Source: Burkholderiales bacterium LSUCC0115 (GTDB taxonomy: Bacteria > Pseudomonadota > Gammaproteobacteria > Burkholderiales > Burkholderiaceae_A). Taken from it: a stretch of 52,164 nt of DNA. Numbering within the stretch: position 1 is the first letter of the stretch; every line of letters starts with the position of its first letter. The position numbers and the translations under genes are program-made. The notes under the pieces were generated by a model. It was not told the origin of the DNA. It saw only the letters and a list, made by a program, of their open reading frames with translations, and ran no database searches. Of the stretch, positions 1-13,248 are shown one piece after another. The stretch covers positions 467,310 to 519,473 of the forward strand of contig WJBW01000001.1 in NCBI GenBank assembly GCA_009646425.1. Reading direction: 5' to 3'.

Positions 1-912
1 GGCTTGGCCTAACTCAGCATCATCCAACAGGCCGCGAAGACTGCGAGCCAAGTCAAACTCATCGCGAAGTTTGGTCAGGCCATCGGGCTGAATGGCGCCA
101 TAGACCAAGGTGTCCTCAAACCGTGGCACCACCGCCGACAAATCCGCATCACACTTGACCGTGACCAGGGTCCTGGCAGTGGGCAGCCAATCCAAAGCCT
201 TGCGTAGGTTTTCACCGACCACGCCACCGATCGCGCTGGCTTTCGCCATGACCCCCTCTAGGGTGTCGTAGCTGGCCAGCCACTTGGCAGCTGTCTTGGG
301 ACCAACCTTCTCAACACCTGGGACGTTATCAACCGCATCTCCCACCAGAGCCAGGTAGTCGATAATTCTCTCGGGCGGAACACCAAACTTATCGATCACA
401 GCCTGTCGATCCGTCACCTTTGCGGGGCCACCGTCACGGCTCATGGTATCGACCAACAGCACCTGATCATTGACCAACTGGGCCAGATCCTTGTCACCCG
501 TGGCAATGACGGTCTGAAGACCCTGTGACTGGGCTTGATGAGCCAGCGTGCCGATCACGTCATCGGCTTCCAGACCATCAACCACGACCACGGGCCAACC
601 CAATGCACGAACTGCATCAAAGATCACTGGGATCTGCGTACGGAGGTCATCCGGCATGGCCGAGCGGTTGGCCTTGTACTCTGGGTATATCTCATCCCTA
701 AAGGTTGCACCCTTTGGATCAAACACACAGGCGGCAAAGTCTGCGGGCCACTCCTGACGTAGCCGACGCAGCATGTTGATCATGCCCGTGATGGCGCCGG
801 TCGGATGGCCCGATCGGCTGCGCAAATCAGGGAGTGCGTGAAAGGCGCGGTAGACGAAGCTGGAGGCGTCTACCAGCAGTAATCGGGGGCTTTGGGCAGA
901 TTGATCGGACAT
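1..912 (-). CDS. polA: DNA polymerase I, N-terminal part (5'-3' exonuclease domain), cut by window edge
   Basis: I translated this by hand from the complement of 910-912: it opens MSDQSAQSPRLLLVDASSF and stays open for 304 codons to the window edge. Residues 10-290 are the 5'-3' exonuclease (FEN-like) domain of Pol I, with the N-terminal LLLVDASSFVYRAFHALP motif, the metal-binding runs GLEADDVIG and ATGDKDLAQLV, and the helix-hairpin-helix GDAVDNVPGVEKVGPKTAAKWL. The enzyme removes RNA primers and fills gaps in repair. The proofreading and polymerase domains would lie left of the window. It is divergent from glnS. A CATAAT box ends 6 bases before the ATG and no Shine-Dalgarno is visible, so the mRNA may be leaderless. 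Confidence 0.95.
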   Translation of the reverse strand, partial: MSDQSAQSPRLLLVDASSFVYRAFHALPDLRSRSGHPTGAITGMINMLRRLRQEWPADFAACVFDPKGATFRDEIYPEYKANRSAMPDDLRTQIPVIFDAVRALGWPVVVVDGLEADDVIGTLAHQAQSQGLQTVIATGDKDLAQLVNDQVLLVDTMSRDGGPAKVTDRQAVIDKFGVPPERIIDYLALVGDAVDNVPGVEKVGPKTAAKWLASYDTLEGVMAKASAIGGVVGENLRKALDWLPTARTLVTVKCDADLSAVVPRFEDTLVYGAIQPDGLTKLRDEFDLARSLRGLLDDAELGQA

Positions 913-918
913 GCCCGC

Positions 919-924
919 ATTATG
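919..924 (-). promoter_or_regulatory. -10 element of polA (CATAAT)
   Basis: On the minus strand CATAAT is followed by 6 bases and then the polA ATG. A transcript starting the usual 6-8 bases after the box would begin at or next to the start codon. No convincing -35 is seen. Confidence 0.5.
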
Positions 925-938
925 GGCTAGACCTACCG

Positions 939-944
939 TAAAAT
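939..944 (+). promoter_or_regulatory. -10 element of glnS (TAAAAT)
   Basis: TAAAAT lies 24 bases before the glnS ATG, predicting a leader of about 18 nt. The -35 region is poor and no Shine-Dalgarno precedes the ATG. Confidence 0.5.
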
Positions 945-968
945 CAGGGCAAAACAGCTCCTTCTCAT

Positions 969-2720
969 ATGTCAGCCCAACACAACAAACCCAAGACCGA
1001 AGTGCTGTCACCGAACGACAAGCCCGAGGCCAGCAACTTCCTGCGGCACATCATCGAAGACGACTTGGCCGCTTGCCGCGTTGCCAGCGTGGTGACCCGG
1101 TTCCCCCCCGAACCCAACGGCTACCTCCATTTTGGCCACGCCAAATCGATCTGCCTGAACTTTGGTCTGGCCCAGCGGTACAAGGGTCGTTGCCACCTTC
1201 GCCTGGATGACACCAACCCCACCAAGGAAGAGCAGGAGTTTGTCGATGCCATCGAGGCCTCTGTCCGTTGGCTGGGTTTTGACTGGAATACGCACCTCTA
1301 CTTCGCCAGCGACTACTTTGACCGGCTCTATCAATTCGCTGAAGCCCTGATCCAGGCCGGTCACGCCTATGTCGACTCTCAGAATGCAGAGGACATGCGC
1401 GCCCGTCGCGGCACCCTGACCCAGGTGGGACAGAACTCCCCCCACCGTGATCGCAGCATCGATGAGAACCTGGACCTCTTTCGGCGAATGAAGGCGGGCG
1501 AATTCCCCGACGGAGCCCATGTCCTGCGAGCCAAGATCAACATGGCCTCGCCCAACATGAACCTACGAGACCCAGTGCTCTATCGGATCCGGCATACCGA
1601 GCATCACCGAACCGGCAAGACCTGGTGCATATACCCGCTCTACGACTACGCTCACCCGCTCAGCGATGCCATCGAAGGCATCACCCACTCCATCTGTACC
1701 CTGGAGTTCGAGGATCACCGTCCCCTCTACGACTGGCTGGTCGACAAGGTGGCGCAGGCTGGTTTCTTCAAGCCAGAGGCGGTGCCGCACCAGTACGAAT
1801 TCGCACGGCTGAACCTGACCTACCTGGTGCTCTCCAAGCGCAAGCTGGTCGACCTGATCGACAGCCAGGTGGTCGCGGGCTGGGATGATCCCCGCATGCC
1901 CACCCTGGTGGCCGCTCGCCGTCGTGGCTACACACCCGAGGGATTTCAGCGCTTCGTCGAGCAGATGGGCGTGAGCAAATCCGATGGCTGGATCGATTAC
2001 AGCGTGCTCGAGGAGTGCATGCGCGATCACCTCAATGAGATCGCCCCTCGCCGGGTTGCGGTGCTCGACCCATTGGAGCTGGTCATCGAGAATCTGCCCG
2101 ATGACTATGAGGAAATCTGCGAGGCGGCCAACCATCCGCAACATCCTGAACTGGGCAAACGCGGCATGCCCTTTACCAAGCGCCTATTCATCGAGCATGA
2201 AGACTTTATGGCTGAGCCCGCCAAGGGCTTCTTTCGCATGACCCCAGGTGGTCGTGTCCGACTGAAGTACGCCTATGTTGCTGAATGCACTGGATTTGAG
2301 ACCGATGCCAATGGCCAGGTGATTCGTGTCAAGGCCAAGATCTTGGAAGACTCGCGCAGCGGCACACCCGGTGCCGACAGCTACAAAGTCAAAGGCAACC
2401 TGCATTGGGTCAGTGCCCAGCAGGCCTACATGACGCAGGTTCGACTCTACGACCGCCTGTTCGCCCACCCCACGCCTGGCGCTCGTCGCGAGGGTGATGC
2501 ACCGGAGCTCGAGCGCGACTTTAAAGACGATCTGAACCCCCACAGCCTGACCACCGTTCAAGCAGCCATGGAGCCCAGCCTCAAGCAGGCCCAGCCCGAG
2601 GATCGCTTCCAATTCGAGCGGCACGGCTATTTCGTAGCCGACCTCAAGGACTCGCAACCCGGTGCACCAGTGTTTAACCGAACGGTCACCCTCAAAGACT
2701 CCTGGGCCAAACAAAAGTAA
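969..2720 (+). CDS. glnS: Glutaminyl-tRNA synthetase
   Basis: Class I synthetase that charges tRNA-Gln with glutamine in the cytosol. At 583 residues it is slightly longer than the E. coli enzyme (about 550). The signature FPPEPNGYLHFGHAKSI at residues 45-61 carries the HIGH-type motif (HFGH), and VLSKRK near residue 287 is the KMSKS-type loop. LDDTNPTKEEQEFVDAI and the C-terminal anticodon-binding beta-barrels, ending in FNRTVTLKDSW, are typical of GlnRS rather than GluRS. The first 25 residues are a variable extension. It is divergent from polA and 12 bases upstream of the oxidoreductase gene, possibly in one transcript. Confidence 0.97.
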   Translation: MSAQHNKPKTEVLSPNDKPEASNFLRHIIEDDLAACRVASVVTRFPPEPNGYLHFGHAKSICLNFGLAQRYKGRCHLRLDDTNPTKEEQEFVDAIEASVRWLGFDWNTHLYFASDYFDRLYQFAEALIQAGHAYVDSQNAEDMRARRGTLTQVGQNSPHRDRSIDENLDLFRRMKAGEFPDGAHVLRAKINMASPNMNLRDPVLYRIRHTEHHRTGKTWCIYPLYDYAHPLSDAIEGITHSICTLEFEDHRPLYDWLVDKVAQAGFFKPEAVPHQYEFARLNLTYLVLSKRKLVDLIDSQVVAGWDDPRMPTLVAARRRGYTPEGFQRFVEQMGVSKSDGWIDYSVLEECMRDHLNEIAPRRVAVLDPLELVIENLPDDYEEICEAANHPQHPELGKRGMPFTKRLFIEHEDFMAEPAKGFFRMTPGGRVRLKYAYVAECTGFETDANGQVIRVKAKILEDSRSGTPGADSYKVKGNLHWVSAQQAYMTQVRLYDRLFAHPTPGARREGDAPELERDFKDDLNPHSLTTVQAAMEPSLKQAQPEDRFQFERHGYFVADLKDSQPGAPVFNRTVTLKDSWAKQK

Positions 2721-2732
2721 AGGTCACCGCGC

Positions 2733-3716
2733 ATGAAAGTCATCGACCACAGACCCGGTGGAGACGCCAGCTGCATCCGACTCATCGAGGCGGATCAGCC
2801 CACGCCTAAAGCAGGCGAAGTCCTGATTCAGGTGGCCTATGCCGGTGTTAACCGACCAGACATTCTTCAACGGTCCGGCAGCTACCCTCCCCCACCGGAT
2901 GCCTCCCCTTTTATGGGCCTTGAGGTCAGCGGCACCATCGTGGCGGTTGGTGATGGGGTCCCCAAACAACGGGTGGGCGAGCAGGTCTGTGCCCTAACCC
3001 CAGGTGGCGGTTACGCAGAGTTCGTCGTGGCCCCCACCGACCACTGCATGCCCATCCCAGCCGGGCTCGACCTCAGAACTGCAGCCTGCCTGCCCGAGAC
3101 CTTTCTGACGGTCTGGGCCAATCTGATCGAGCGTGGTCAGCTGCGAGCCGGTCAGAGTGTCTTGATTCATGGTGGCTCCAGCGGCATTGGTACCACCGCC
3201 ATTGGCTTTGCGAAATGGGCCGGGGCCAGCCGAATCTTCACAACAGTCGGATCTGAAGACAAGGCGCGTATTTGTCGCGAACTGGGTGCTGATAGGCCGA
3301 TTCTTTATAAATCGGAGGACTTCGCCCAGGTCATCAAAGACGAGACCAATGGGCAGGGCGTCAACCTGGTCCTTGACATGGTGGGTGGTGACTACCTGCC
3401 CAAGCACCTCAAGTGCCTCGCGCTAGAAGGCCGGTTGGTGCAGATCGCCTTTTTGTCTGGTGCCAAGGTCGAGATGGACTGGACCCTGCTCATGATGAAG
3501 CGCCTCACCTTCACGGGCTCTACGCTCAGGGCCCGATCGGTCGAAGAAAAGGCTCGAATTGCACTCACCATGCAACAAGCCATCTGGCCCGAACTCCAGA
3601 GGGGCCGACTGCTGCCCATCATTCACGCGGAGTTCCCCCTGGCCCAAGCCGAGGAGGCCCACCGTCTCATGGAATCATCGCAACACGTTGGAAAGATTGT
3701 GCTCAAGGTGGGTTAA
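2733..3716 (+). CDS. NADPH:quinone oxidoreductase, zinc-independent MDR family (QOR/PIG3-like)
   Basis: 327-residue medium-chain dehydrogenase/reductase. The N-terminal GroES-like fold has VAYAGVNRPDILQRSG and lacks the catalytic zinc ligands of alcohol dehydrogenases. The Rossmann domain carries HGGSSGIGTTAIGFAKWAGA near residue 146 for NADPH binding. The pattern is that of the PIG3/QOR group, which reduces quinones by single-electron or hydride transfer; the substrate here is unknown. AAAGG in AAAGGTCACC before the ATG could serve as a Shine-Dalgarno. It follows glnS by 12 bases and precedes the His-rich gene by 43. Confidence 0.9.
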   Translation: MKVIDHRPGGDASCIRLIEADQPTPKAGEVLIQVAYAGVNRPDILQRSGSYPPPPDASPFMGLEVSGTIVAVGDGVPKQRVGEQVCALTPGGGYAEFVVAPTDHCMPIPAGLDLRTAACLPETFLTVWANLIERGQLRAGQSVLIHGGSSGIGTTAIGFAKWAGASRIFTTVGSEDKARICRELGADRPILYKSEDFAQVIKDETNGQGVNLVLDMVGGDYLPKHLKCLALEGRLVQIAFLSGAKVEMDWTLLMMKRLTFTGSTLRARSVEEKARIALTMQQAIWPELQRGRLLPIIHAEFPLAQAEEAHRLMESSQHVGKIVLKVG

Positions 3717-3759
3717 GGCCCACCTCCCGCTGACCGGAACCCCACAGAGGCCCATCGCC

Positions 3760-4233
3760 ATGAACCGCATCAAACTTCACGTCATCACCAGCCAGCAGAC
3801 CGCAGCCCTGCTTCGGGCCGCCCGATTGCTGAGTGCAGCAGGCATTCCCCTGGAAGCCGGGTCCAACTTTATTAAGTTCCCGCGCGGGCATGAGCAGGCC
3901 GATGCGCTAGCCGCCAGCCTCAAAGCCATGGGGTTTAAGCCCCTGCCCACCATCGACGAGTTCACCGCTGAGACCAACGACAATTGCTCGCAGCGAGTGG
4001 CTTCTCTGCTCGCAGCCGAGCAAGCGGCCAAACCCAAGCACGACTGTGGCCACGACCATGCGCCCGGTGAGTCCTGCAACCACGGCCACCATGACCACGA
4101 CCATGGACATGACCACGGTCATCAGCACGAGCATGCCCATTCGCATGCCCACTCGCACAGCCACGACCACCAGCATGCCCACGATCATGACCACAAGGGC
4201 TGCTGCGACCACGATCACGACCACAAGCACTAA
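3760..4233 (+). CDS. Small protein with extreme His-rich C-terminal tail (probable metal binder)
   Basis: 157 residues. I chose the ATG at 3760 because the longer frame begins inside the oxidoreductase gene; AGAGG precedes this ATG. Residues 1-90 form a compact alpha/beta-looking domain (MNRIKLHVITSQQTAALLRA onward) that I do not recognise. Residues 94-157 are almost wholly His alternating with Asp, Gly, Ser and Ala, with about 27 His and 4 Cys (one CC pair). Such tails occur in Ni/Zn storage and metallochaperone proteins such as SlyD, HypB and ZIP loops, so binding of Zn or Ni is a reasonable inference. No signal peptide or membrane segment is visible, so it is probably cytosolic. It ends 6 bases before the zinc-containing UvrA. 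Function unknown. Confidence 0.8.
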   Translation: MNRIKLHVITSQQTAALLRAARLLSAAGIPLEAGSNFIKFPRGHEQADALAASLKAMGFKPLPTIDEFTAETNDNCSQRVASLLAAEQAAKPKHDCGHDHAPGESCNHGHHDHDHGHDHGHQHEHAHSHAHSHSHDHQHAHDHDHKGCCDHDHDHKH

Positions 4234-4239
4234 CCCTCC

Positions 4240-9696
<5,457 letters not shown>

Positions 9697-9710
9697 CGTA
9701 AGTCGGGCCT

Positions 9711-9734
9711 CAGGCCCCCAGGCCCCCAGGCCCC
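9711..9734. repeat. Three perfect tandem copies of the octamer CAGGCCCC
   Basis: CAGGCCCC is repeated three times head to tail just after the uvrA stop, in the 79-base gap between convergent genes. GGGCCT-C-AGGCCC at 9705-9717 overlaps the first copy and could fold, but no T-run follows, so I do not call a terminator. The copy number may vary by slippage. Confidence 0.75.
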
Positions 9735-9775
9735 TAGGCGACGCCGACTGCGCTCGTCGAACTTGGATGGTGGCC

Positions 9776-10825
9776 TTACTTCTTGGCCAGATCAGCTGCC
9801 GTGGTGAAGGCGTCCGCGAAGAACTCGTCTTGAGGCAGGCCACACTGGCTCACAAAATCCTTCTGGGCTGACTGGACCACAATGGGTGCACCACAGGCGT
9901 AGACCGAATGAGCCGAAAGGTCTGGGAAGTCCTGCATCACCGCCTGGTGAACAAAGCCTGTACGGCCAGCCCATTCATCCTCTGGCTGTGCGTCACTGAT
10001 CACAGGGATGTAGCGGAAGTGAGGCATCTCAGCCGCCCACTGCTGGGCCAAGGCGTCCATGTAGAGGTCCTGCGGGCGGCGGCCACCCCAAAACAAGACC
10101 ATGGGTCGCTCGATGTGTTTAAACCGAGCGTGCTCGATCACCGCCTTGATCGGGGCAAAGCCAGTGCCCGAGGCCAGAAAGACGATGGGACGCGCGCTGT
10201 CCTCACGAAGGAAGAAGGTGCCCTGGGGCCCCTCGAATCGCAGAATGTCTTTTTCTTTGACGGCATTGATCGAGGGCGTGCCCGTGCCAAAGAGTGCGTC
10301 GGTAAAAGCACCGCCAGGGGTATGCCGAATGTGCAACTCAATCTGCTGATTGTCATGCGGGGCATTGGCCATGGAGTAACTGCGACGCTTACCGTCCTTG
10401 AGCAGGATGTCGATGTACTGACCGGCGAGGAACTGAAAATTTTCGGTGGCGGGCAACTGCAGTTTGACCACTGCGACGTCTGGTGCCGCCCGCGCAATGC
10501 TGGCGACTCGGCAAGGCATCTTACGGATGGGGATCATGCCCTCGGCTGCGACAACCCGGGCCGAGACGGTGATCGGCTGAGAGCAGGTGGCCTTGCAAAG
10601 CAAGAGCTGACCCGCCGCACGATCGGCATCCGACAGGGCCTTCTTTTGGTAATCCCCATAATCGACTTCGCCATCTTGAAGCGTGGCCTTACAGGAACCA
10701 CAGGCGCCGTCTTTACAGCCATAGGGCAGCACAATGCCAGCCCGCAGGGCAGCTTCTAAAATGGTTTCGCCAGTATCGACAGGAAAGGATTTCCCCGAAG
10801 GGGTAAGGGTGCAGGTCGCAGTCAT
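9776..10825 (-). CDS. 2Fe-2S ferredoxin / FAD-NAD(P) reductase (CDP-6-deoxy-delta-3,4-glucoseen reductase-like)
   Basis: 349 residues from the ATG at 10825 (MTATCTLTPSGKSF). An upstream in-frame start at 10846 would lie above the TACAAT box, so I reject it. The N-terminal plant-type ferredoxin domain has CKDGACGSC and a later LLLCKATC giving the cluster cysteines. The FAD domain has RRSYSMANAP and the NAD(P) domain GTGFAPIKAVIEHA. Burkholderiales carry this protein near uvrA and annotate it after the ascarylose-pathway reductase AscD. No other deoxysugar genes are present, so that function is doubtful; a general electron-transfer reductase is safer. It is convergent with uvrA. No SD is seen, and the -10 box lies 6 bases before the ATG. 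Confidence 0.88.
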   Translation of the reverse strand: MTATCTLTPSGKSFPVDTGETILEAALRAGIVLPYGCKDGACGSCKATLQDGEVDYGDYQKKALSDADRAAGQLLLCKATCSQPITVSARVVAAEGMIPIRKMPCRVASIARAAPDVAVVKLQLPATENFQFLAGQYIDILLKDGKRRSYSMANAPHDNQQIELHIRHTPGGAFTDALFGTGTPSINAVKEKDILRFEGPQGTFFLREDSARPIVFLASGTGFAPIKAVIEHARFKHIERPMVLFWGGRRPQDLYMDALAQQWAAEMPHFRYIPVISDAQPEDEWAGRTGFVHQAVMQDFPDLSAHSVYACGAPIVVQSAQKDFVSQCGLPQDEFFADAFTTAADLAKK

Positions 10826-10831
10826 GGCGGC

Positions 10832-10837
10832 ATTGTA
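10832..10837 (-). promoter_or_regulatory. -10 element of the reductase gene (TACAAT)
   Basis: TACAAT on the minus strand matches 5 of 6 consensus bases and ends 6 bases before the ATG at 10825, which predicts a leaderless mRNA. It also argues against the longer start at 10846. Confidence 0.55.
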
Positions 10838-10916
10838 ACGGCCCAAACGGCGTCCGACGGCCTTAAACCTGACCGATGACCAAGGCTATCAACTGAGGGA
10901 AATCGATAGCGTCTGT

Positions 10917-12062
10917 TCAGAGAGACCGACGCTGGACGCGCACCAACATCACCAATGCAAAGGTCAGGGCGACCAGGCTGGGGATCGCTGCCACCATCGG
11001 GGCTGGCCAGGTGTTCATCGCCCCGAGGTGGGAGAAGAGGCTGTTGAGCAAGTGAAAGGCCACGCCAAAGACAATGCCCAAGAAGACCTTGAGGCCCACC
11101 GTACCGCCGCGGGCCTGCAGGTAAGCGGCAGGCAGGGCCATCAAGAGCATGACCCAGCAAGCCACCGGATAGATGACCTTCTTCCAAAAAGCCAGTTCAT
11201 ACCGAGTGGCCGACTGCCGGCCTGCCTTCAGATAACGGCTGTAAGCCCAGAGGTCCCTGGCTGACATCTGGTCTGGCTTCACCAACAAAGCCCCCAACGT
11301 ATTCGGCGACAGACTAGAGATCATCTCCAATCGGTCAGCAGTGGACTTGGTCAGTCCGCCATCTGACCCCAGCGTCAGGCTGGTGGTCTGCTGAAGCGAC
11401 CAGCGGCTGGCCTGTTGCCCCCCCGAGGCCGATACCAACTGATCAAAGACCGCCTGCTTGGCTCGCACCACCCGCAGCAAACGTTTGCTGGCATCAAATT
11501 CGTAAATCACCACATCCAACAGGCGCTGATCGGGTGTCGCACCGCGCAGGTTCAACATACGCTCGGCCGCATTCACACCCAGGCCCTTGACCGAATCCCT
11601 CAGCCAATAGCCTGAACGCAAGGCATCGGCCGAGACACTCCCCAGGGCGCTGGCCCGAAGCTTGCTGCCGGCTGCCTCTGACCAGGGCACGATGAGTTCA
11701 GACAAGAGCGCGGTGAGCAAGACCAGCGGCAAACCCAGCCGAGCCATCGCCTTTAAGGCGTCGGCCGGCCGAAACCCCGATGCTCGGGCGACGGTGTACT
11801 CCGAGGAAGCTGCCAGGCTAGAGAGGGCCCAGAGCGCCCCAATGAGCGTGGCCACCGGCATCAGCTCATAACTCATCGCGGGAATCCGCAGGGCGATGTA
11901 TTGCATGGCCTCTTGGATCCGGTAGCTGCCGCGGCCGATGTCCTCTAATTCAGCGACCAGATCGAACAAGGCGAACAAGCCAACAAACCCCAGCAAGACA
12001 AAACCGATGCGCCCGTAGATGCCGCGGGCCACATAGCGTTCAAAAGTCCTGGACTGGGCCAT
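10917..12062 (-). CDS. lptG: LPS export ABC transporter permease LptG
   Basis: 381-residue inner-membrane protein of the YjgP/YjgQ family. With LptF and the ATPase LptB2 it extracts LPS from the inner membrane and feeds it to the LptC/A/D/E bridge. Three N-terminal helices (FVLLGFVGLFALFDLV; AMSYELMPVATLIGALWALS; a third near residues 105-125) are followed by a periplasmic beta-jellyroll (about 135-275) and three C-terminal helices starting near KKVIYPVACWVMLLMALPAA. The FERYVARGIY start is typical of LptG. It begins 2 bases after lptF ends, so the two are cotranscribed. The 70-base gap to the reductase gene shows no clear terminator. Confidence 0.93.
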   Translation of the reverse strand: MAQSRTFERYVARGIYGRIGFVLLGFVGLFALFDLVAELEDIGRGSYRIQEAMQYIALRIPAMSYELMPVATLIGALWALSSLAASSEYTVARASGFRPADALKAMARLGLPLVLLTALLSELIVPWSEAAGSKLRASALGSVSADALRSGYWLRDSVKGLGVNAAERMLNLRGATPDQRLLDVVIYEFDASKRLLRVVRAKQAVFDQLVSASGGQQASRWSLQQTTSLTLGSDGGLTKSTADRLEMISSLSPNTLGALLVKPDQMSARDLWAYSRYLKAGRQSATRYELAFWKKVIYPVACWVMLLMALPAAYLQARGGTVGLKVFLGIVFGVAFHLLNSLFSHLGAMNTWPAPMVAAIPSLVALTFALVMLVRVQRRSL

Positions 12063-12064
12063 CT

Positions 12065-13207
12065 TTATACGCTTCCCTTAAGTCGACGCAAGCCCAACCA
12101 CATCCATTCCATGGGCCCCCGGCGCAATCCCATCCGCCACCAGAACAGCACCAGCATGAGCACGGCCAAGGCCAACGGCACCGGCCACCAGCCCATGGCA
12201 AAACTCACCCGGCCTTGTGCAATCCAGGCCTGGCTGACTGTCAGAAGATTGTTGGCCGTCATGGTGACCAGGAAGGCAAAGATCAGGTGAAAGGAGCGCC
12301 CCATCCGCGGGCTGACAAAAGACATGGGGATCGCCAGCAGGCCCAACAAAAGACACAGCATGGGCAGACCCACTCGGAAAGCCAGTTCGCCGCGCTGCTG
12401 GTTACCGGGGGCCATCATGAGGGTGCCAATGGGCTGTGCTCGGACAGACGGGTCAATCGCCGCGCCGCCAGGGGCGGCATCCACCCGAAGCCGATACCCC
12501 TCAAACGTCATGGTGCGCACGGTTGGCAGCGCCTTGTCACTGGGCCCGGTCAGCACCGGGGAAAAATCAGTCCGAGTTCCCCGGCGAATGTTGACCCAGG
12601 GCTCACCATCAGGGCCTTGCTCAAACTGCCCCTCAGCCGCCATCAGCACCGATTCCCCGCCGTTTGGTGACCGGGTCACGACAAAGACCATGCCCAGCTG
12701 ACTGGACTCCTCGTCCGGGTTTTCAACAAAAAAGACCCGTTGACCTGAGCTGGACTCCCGAAACTGACCAGGCGAGATGCGCTTGGCATCCTCTCGGGTC
12801 TCAAACTGTTGCCGAAGAGCCTCCGACTGCTGCCGCGCCCAGGGCGAGACCACCAGGCTGCAGACGGCCACCCCCACTACAAGTGGCCAGAGAAACTGTA
12901 AGACAGGCTTGACCAGGTCGGCGAGGCTACGGCCAGAGGCCAGCCAGACCACCATTTCGGAGTCCCGCCACAACCGAGACAAGACCATCAAAACGGCGAT
13001 AAAGGCCGTCAGACTGAGGATAAGGCCCAGGCTGGTCATGGAGGACAGCCCAATAAGGGGCAAAACCAGCTCGCCGTCGGCCTTGCCGGAGGCGGCCCGC
13101 CCCAGGGTCCGGATCAGGGTGGTGGTCACCACAATGGTCAGCAGAGTCGCAAAGACCACCCCCGCCATGGCGCGAAGTTCTTGGACTAGGGCTTTTTGAA
13201 ATATCAC
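12065..13207 (-). CDS. lptF: LPS export ABC transporter permease LptF
   Basis: 380-residue YjgP/YjgQ-family partner of LptG. It starts with GTG at 13207 (MIFQKALVQELRAMAGVVFA). Visible features are N-terminal helices, the LPLIGLSSMTSLGLILSLTA segment, a periplasmic domain (about residues 130-270, with RESSSGQRVFFVENPD) and C-terminal helices with RMGRSFHLIFAFLVTM. First gene of the lptF-lptG pair and divergent from pepA, as in E. coli and many proteobacteria. No Shine-Dalgarno precedes the GTG; TATTAT ends only 7 bases upstream, so the message may be leaderless. Confidence 0.93.
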   Translation of the reverse strand: MIFQKALVQELRAMAGVVFATLLTIVVTTTLIRTLGRAASGKADGELVLPLIGLSSMTSLGLILSLTAFIAVLMVLSRLWRDSEMVVWLASGRSLADLVKPVLQFLWPLVVGVAVCSLVVSPWARQQSEALRQQFETREDAKRISPGQFRESSSGQRVFFVENPDEESSQLGMVFVVTRSPNGGESVLMAAEGQFEQGPDGEPWVNIRRGTRTDFSPVLTGPSDKALPTVRTMTFEGYRLRVDAAPGGAAIDPSVRAQPIGTLMMAPGNQQRGELAFRVGLPMLCLLLGLLAIPMSFVSPRMGRSFHLIFAFLVTMTANNLLTVSQAWIAQGRVSFAMGWWPVPLALAVLMLVLFWWRMGLRRGPMEWMWLGLRRLKGSV

Positions 13208-13213
13208 TACTTT

Positions 13214-13220
13214 TATAATA
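13214..13220. promoter_or_regulatory. Overlapping divergent -10 elements of pepA (+) and lptF (-)
   Basis: TATAATA at 13214-13220 reads TATAAT toward pepA (13214-13219) and TATTAT toward lptF (13220-13215). Both match sigma-70 -10 boxes well. The pepA start lies 29 bases beyond and the lptF GTG 7 bases beyond. -35 hexamers are weak on both sides. Polymerase bound in one direction should block the other. Confidence 0.6.
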
Positions 13221-13248
13221 GGCGTCTTCTGAACAAAGGCATTGTGTC

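Noticed and set aside
4075-4233. His-codon repeat tract as a DNA-level repeat or CRISPR-like array
   Set aside because: The periodicity comes from CAC/CAT codons alternating with Asp and others in a coding frame. There are no spacers or constant repeat units.
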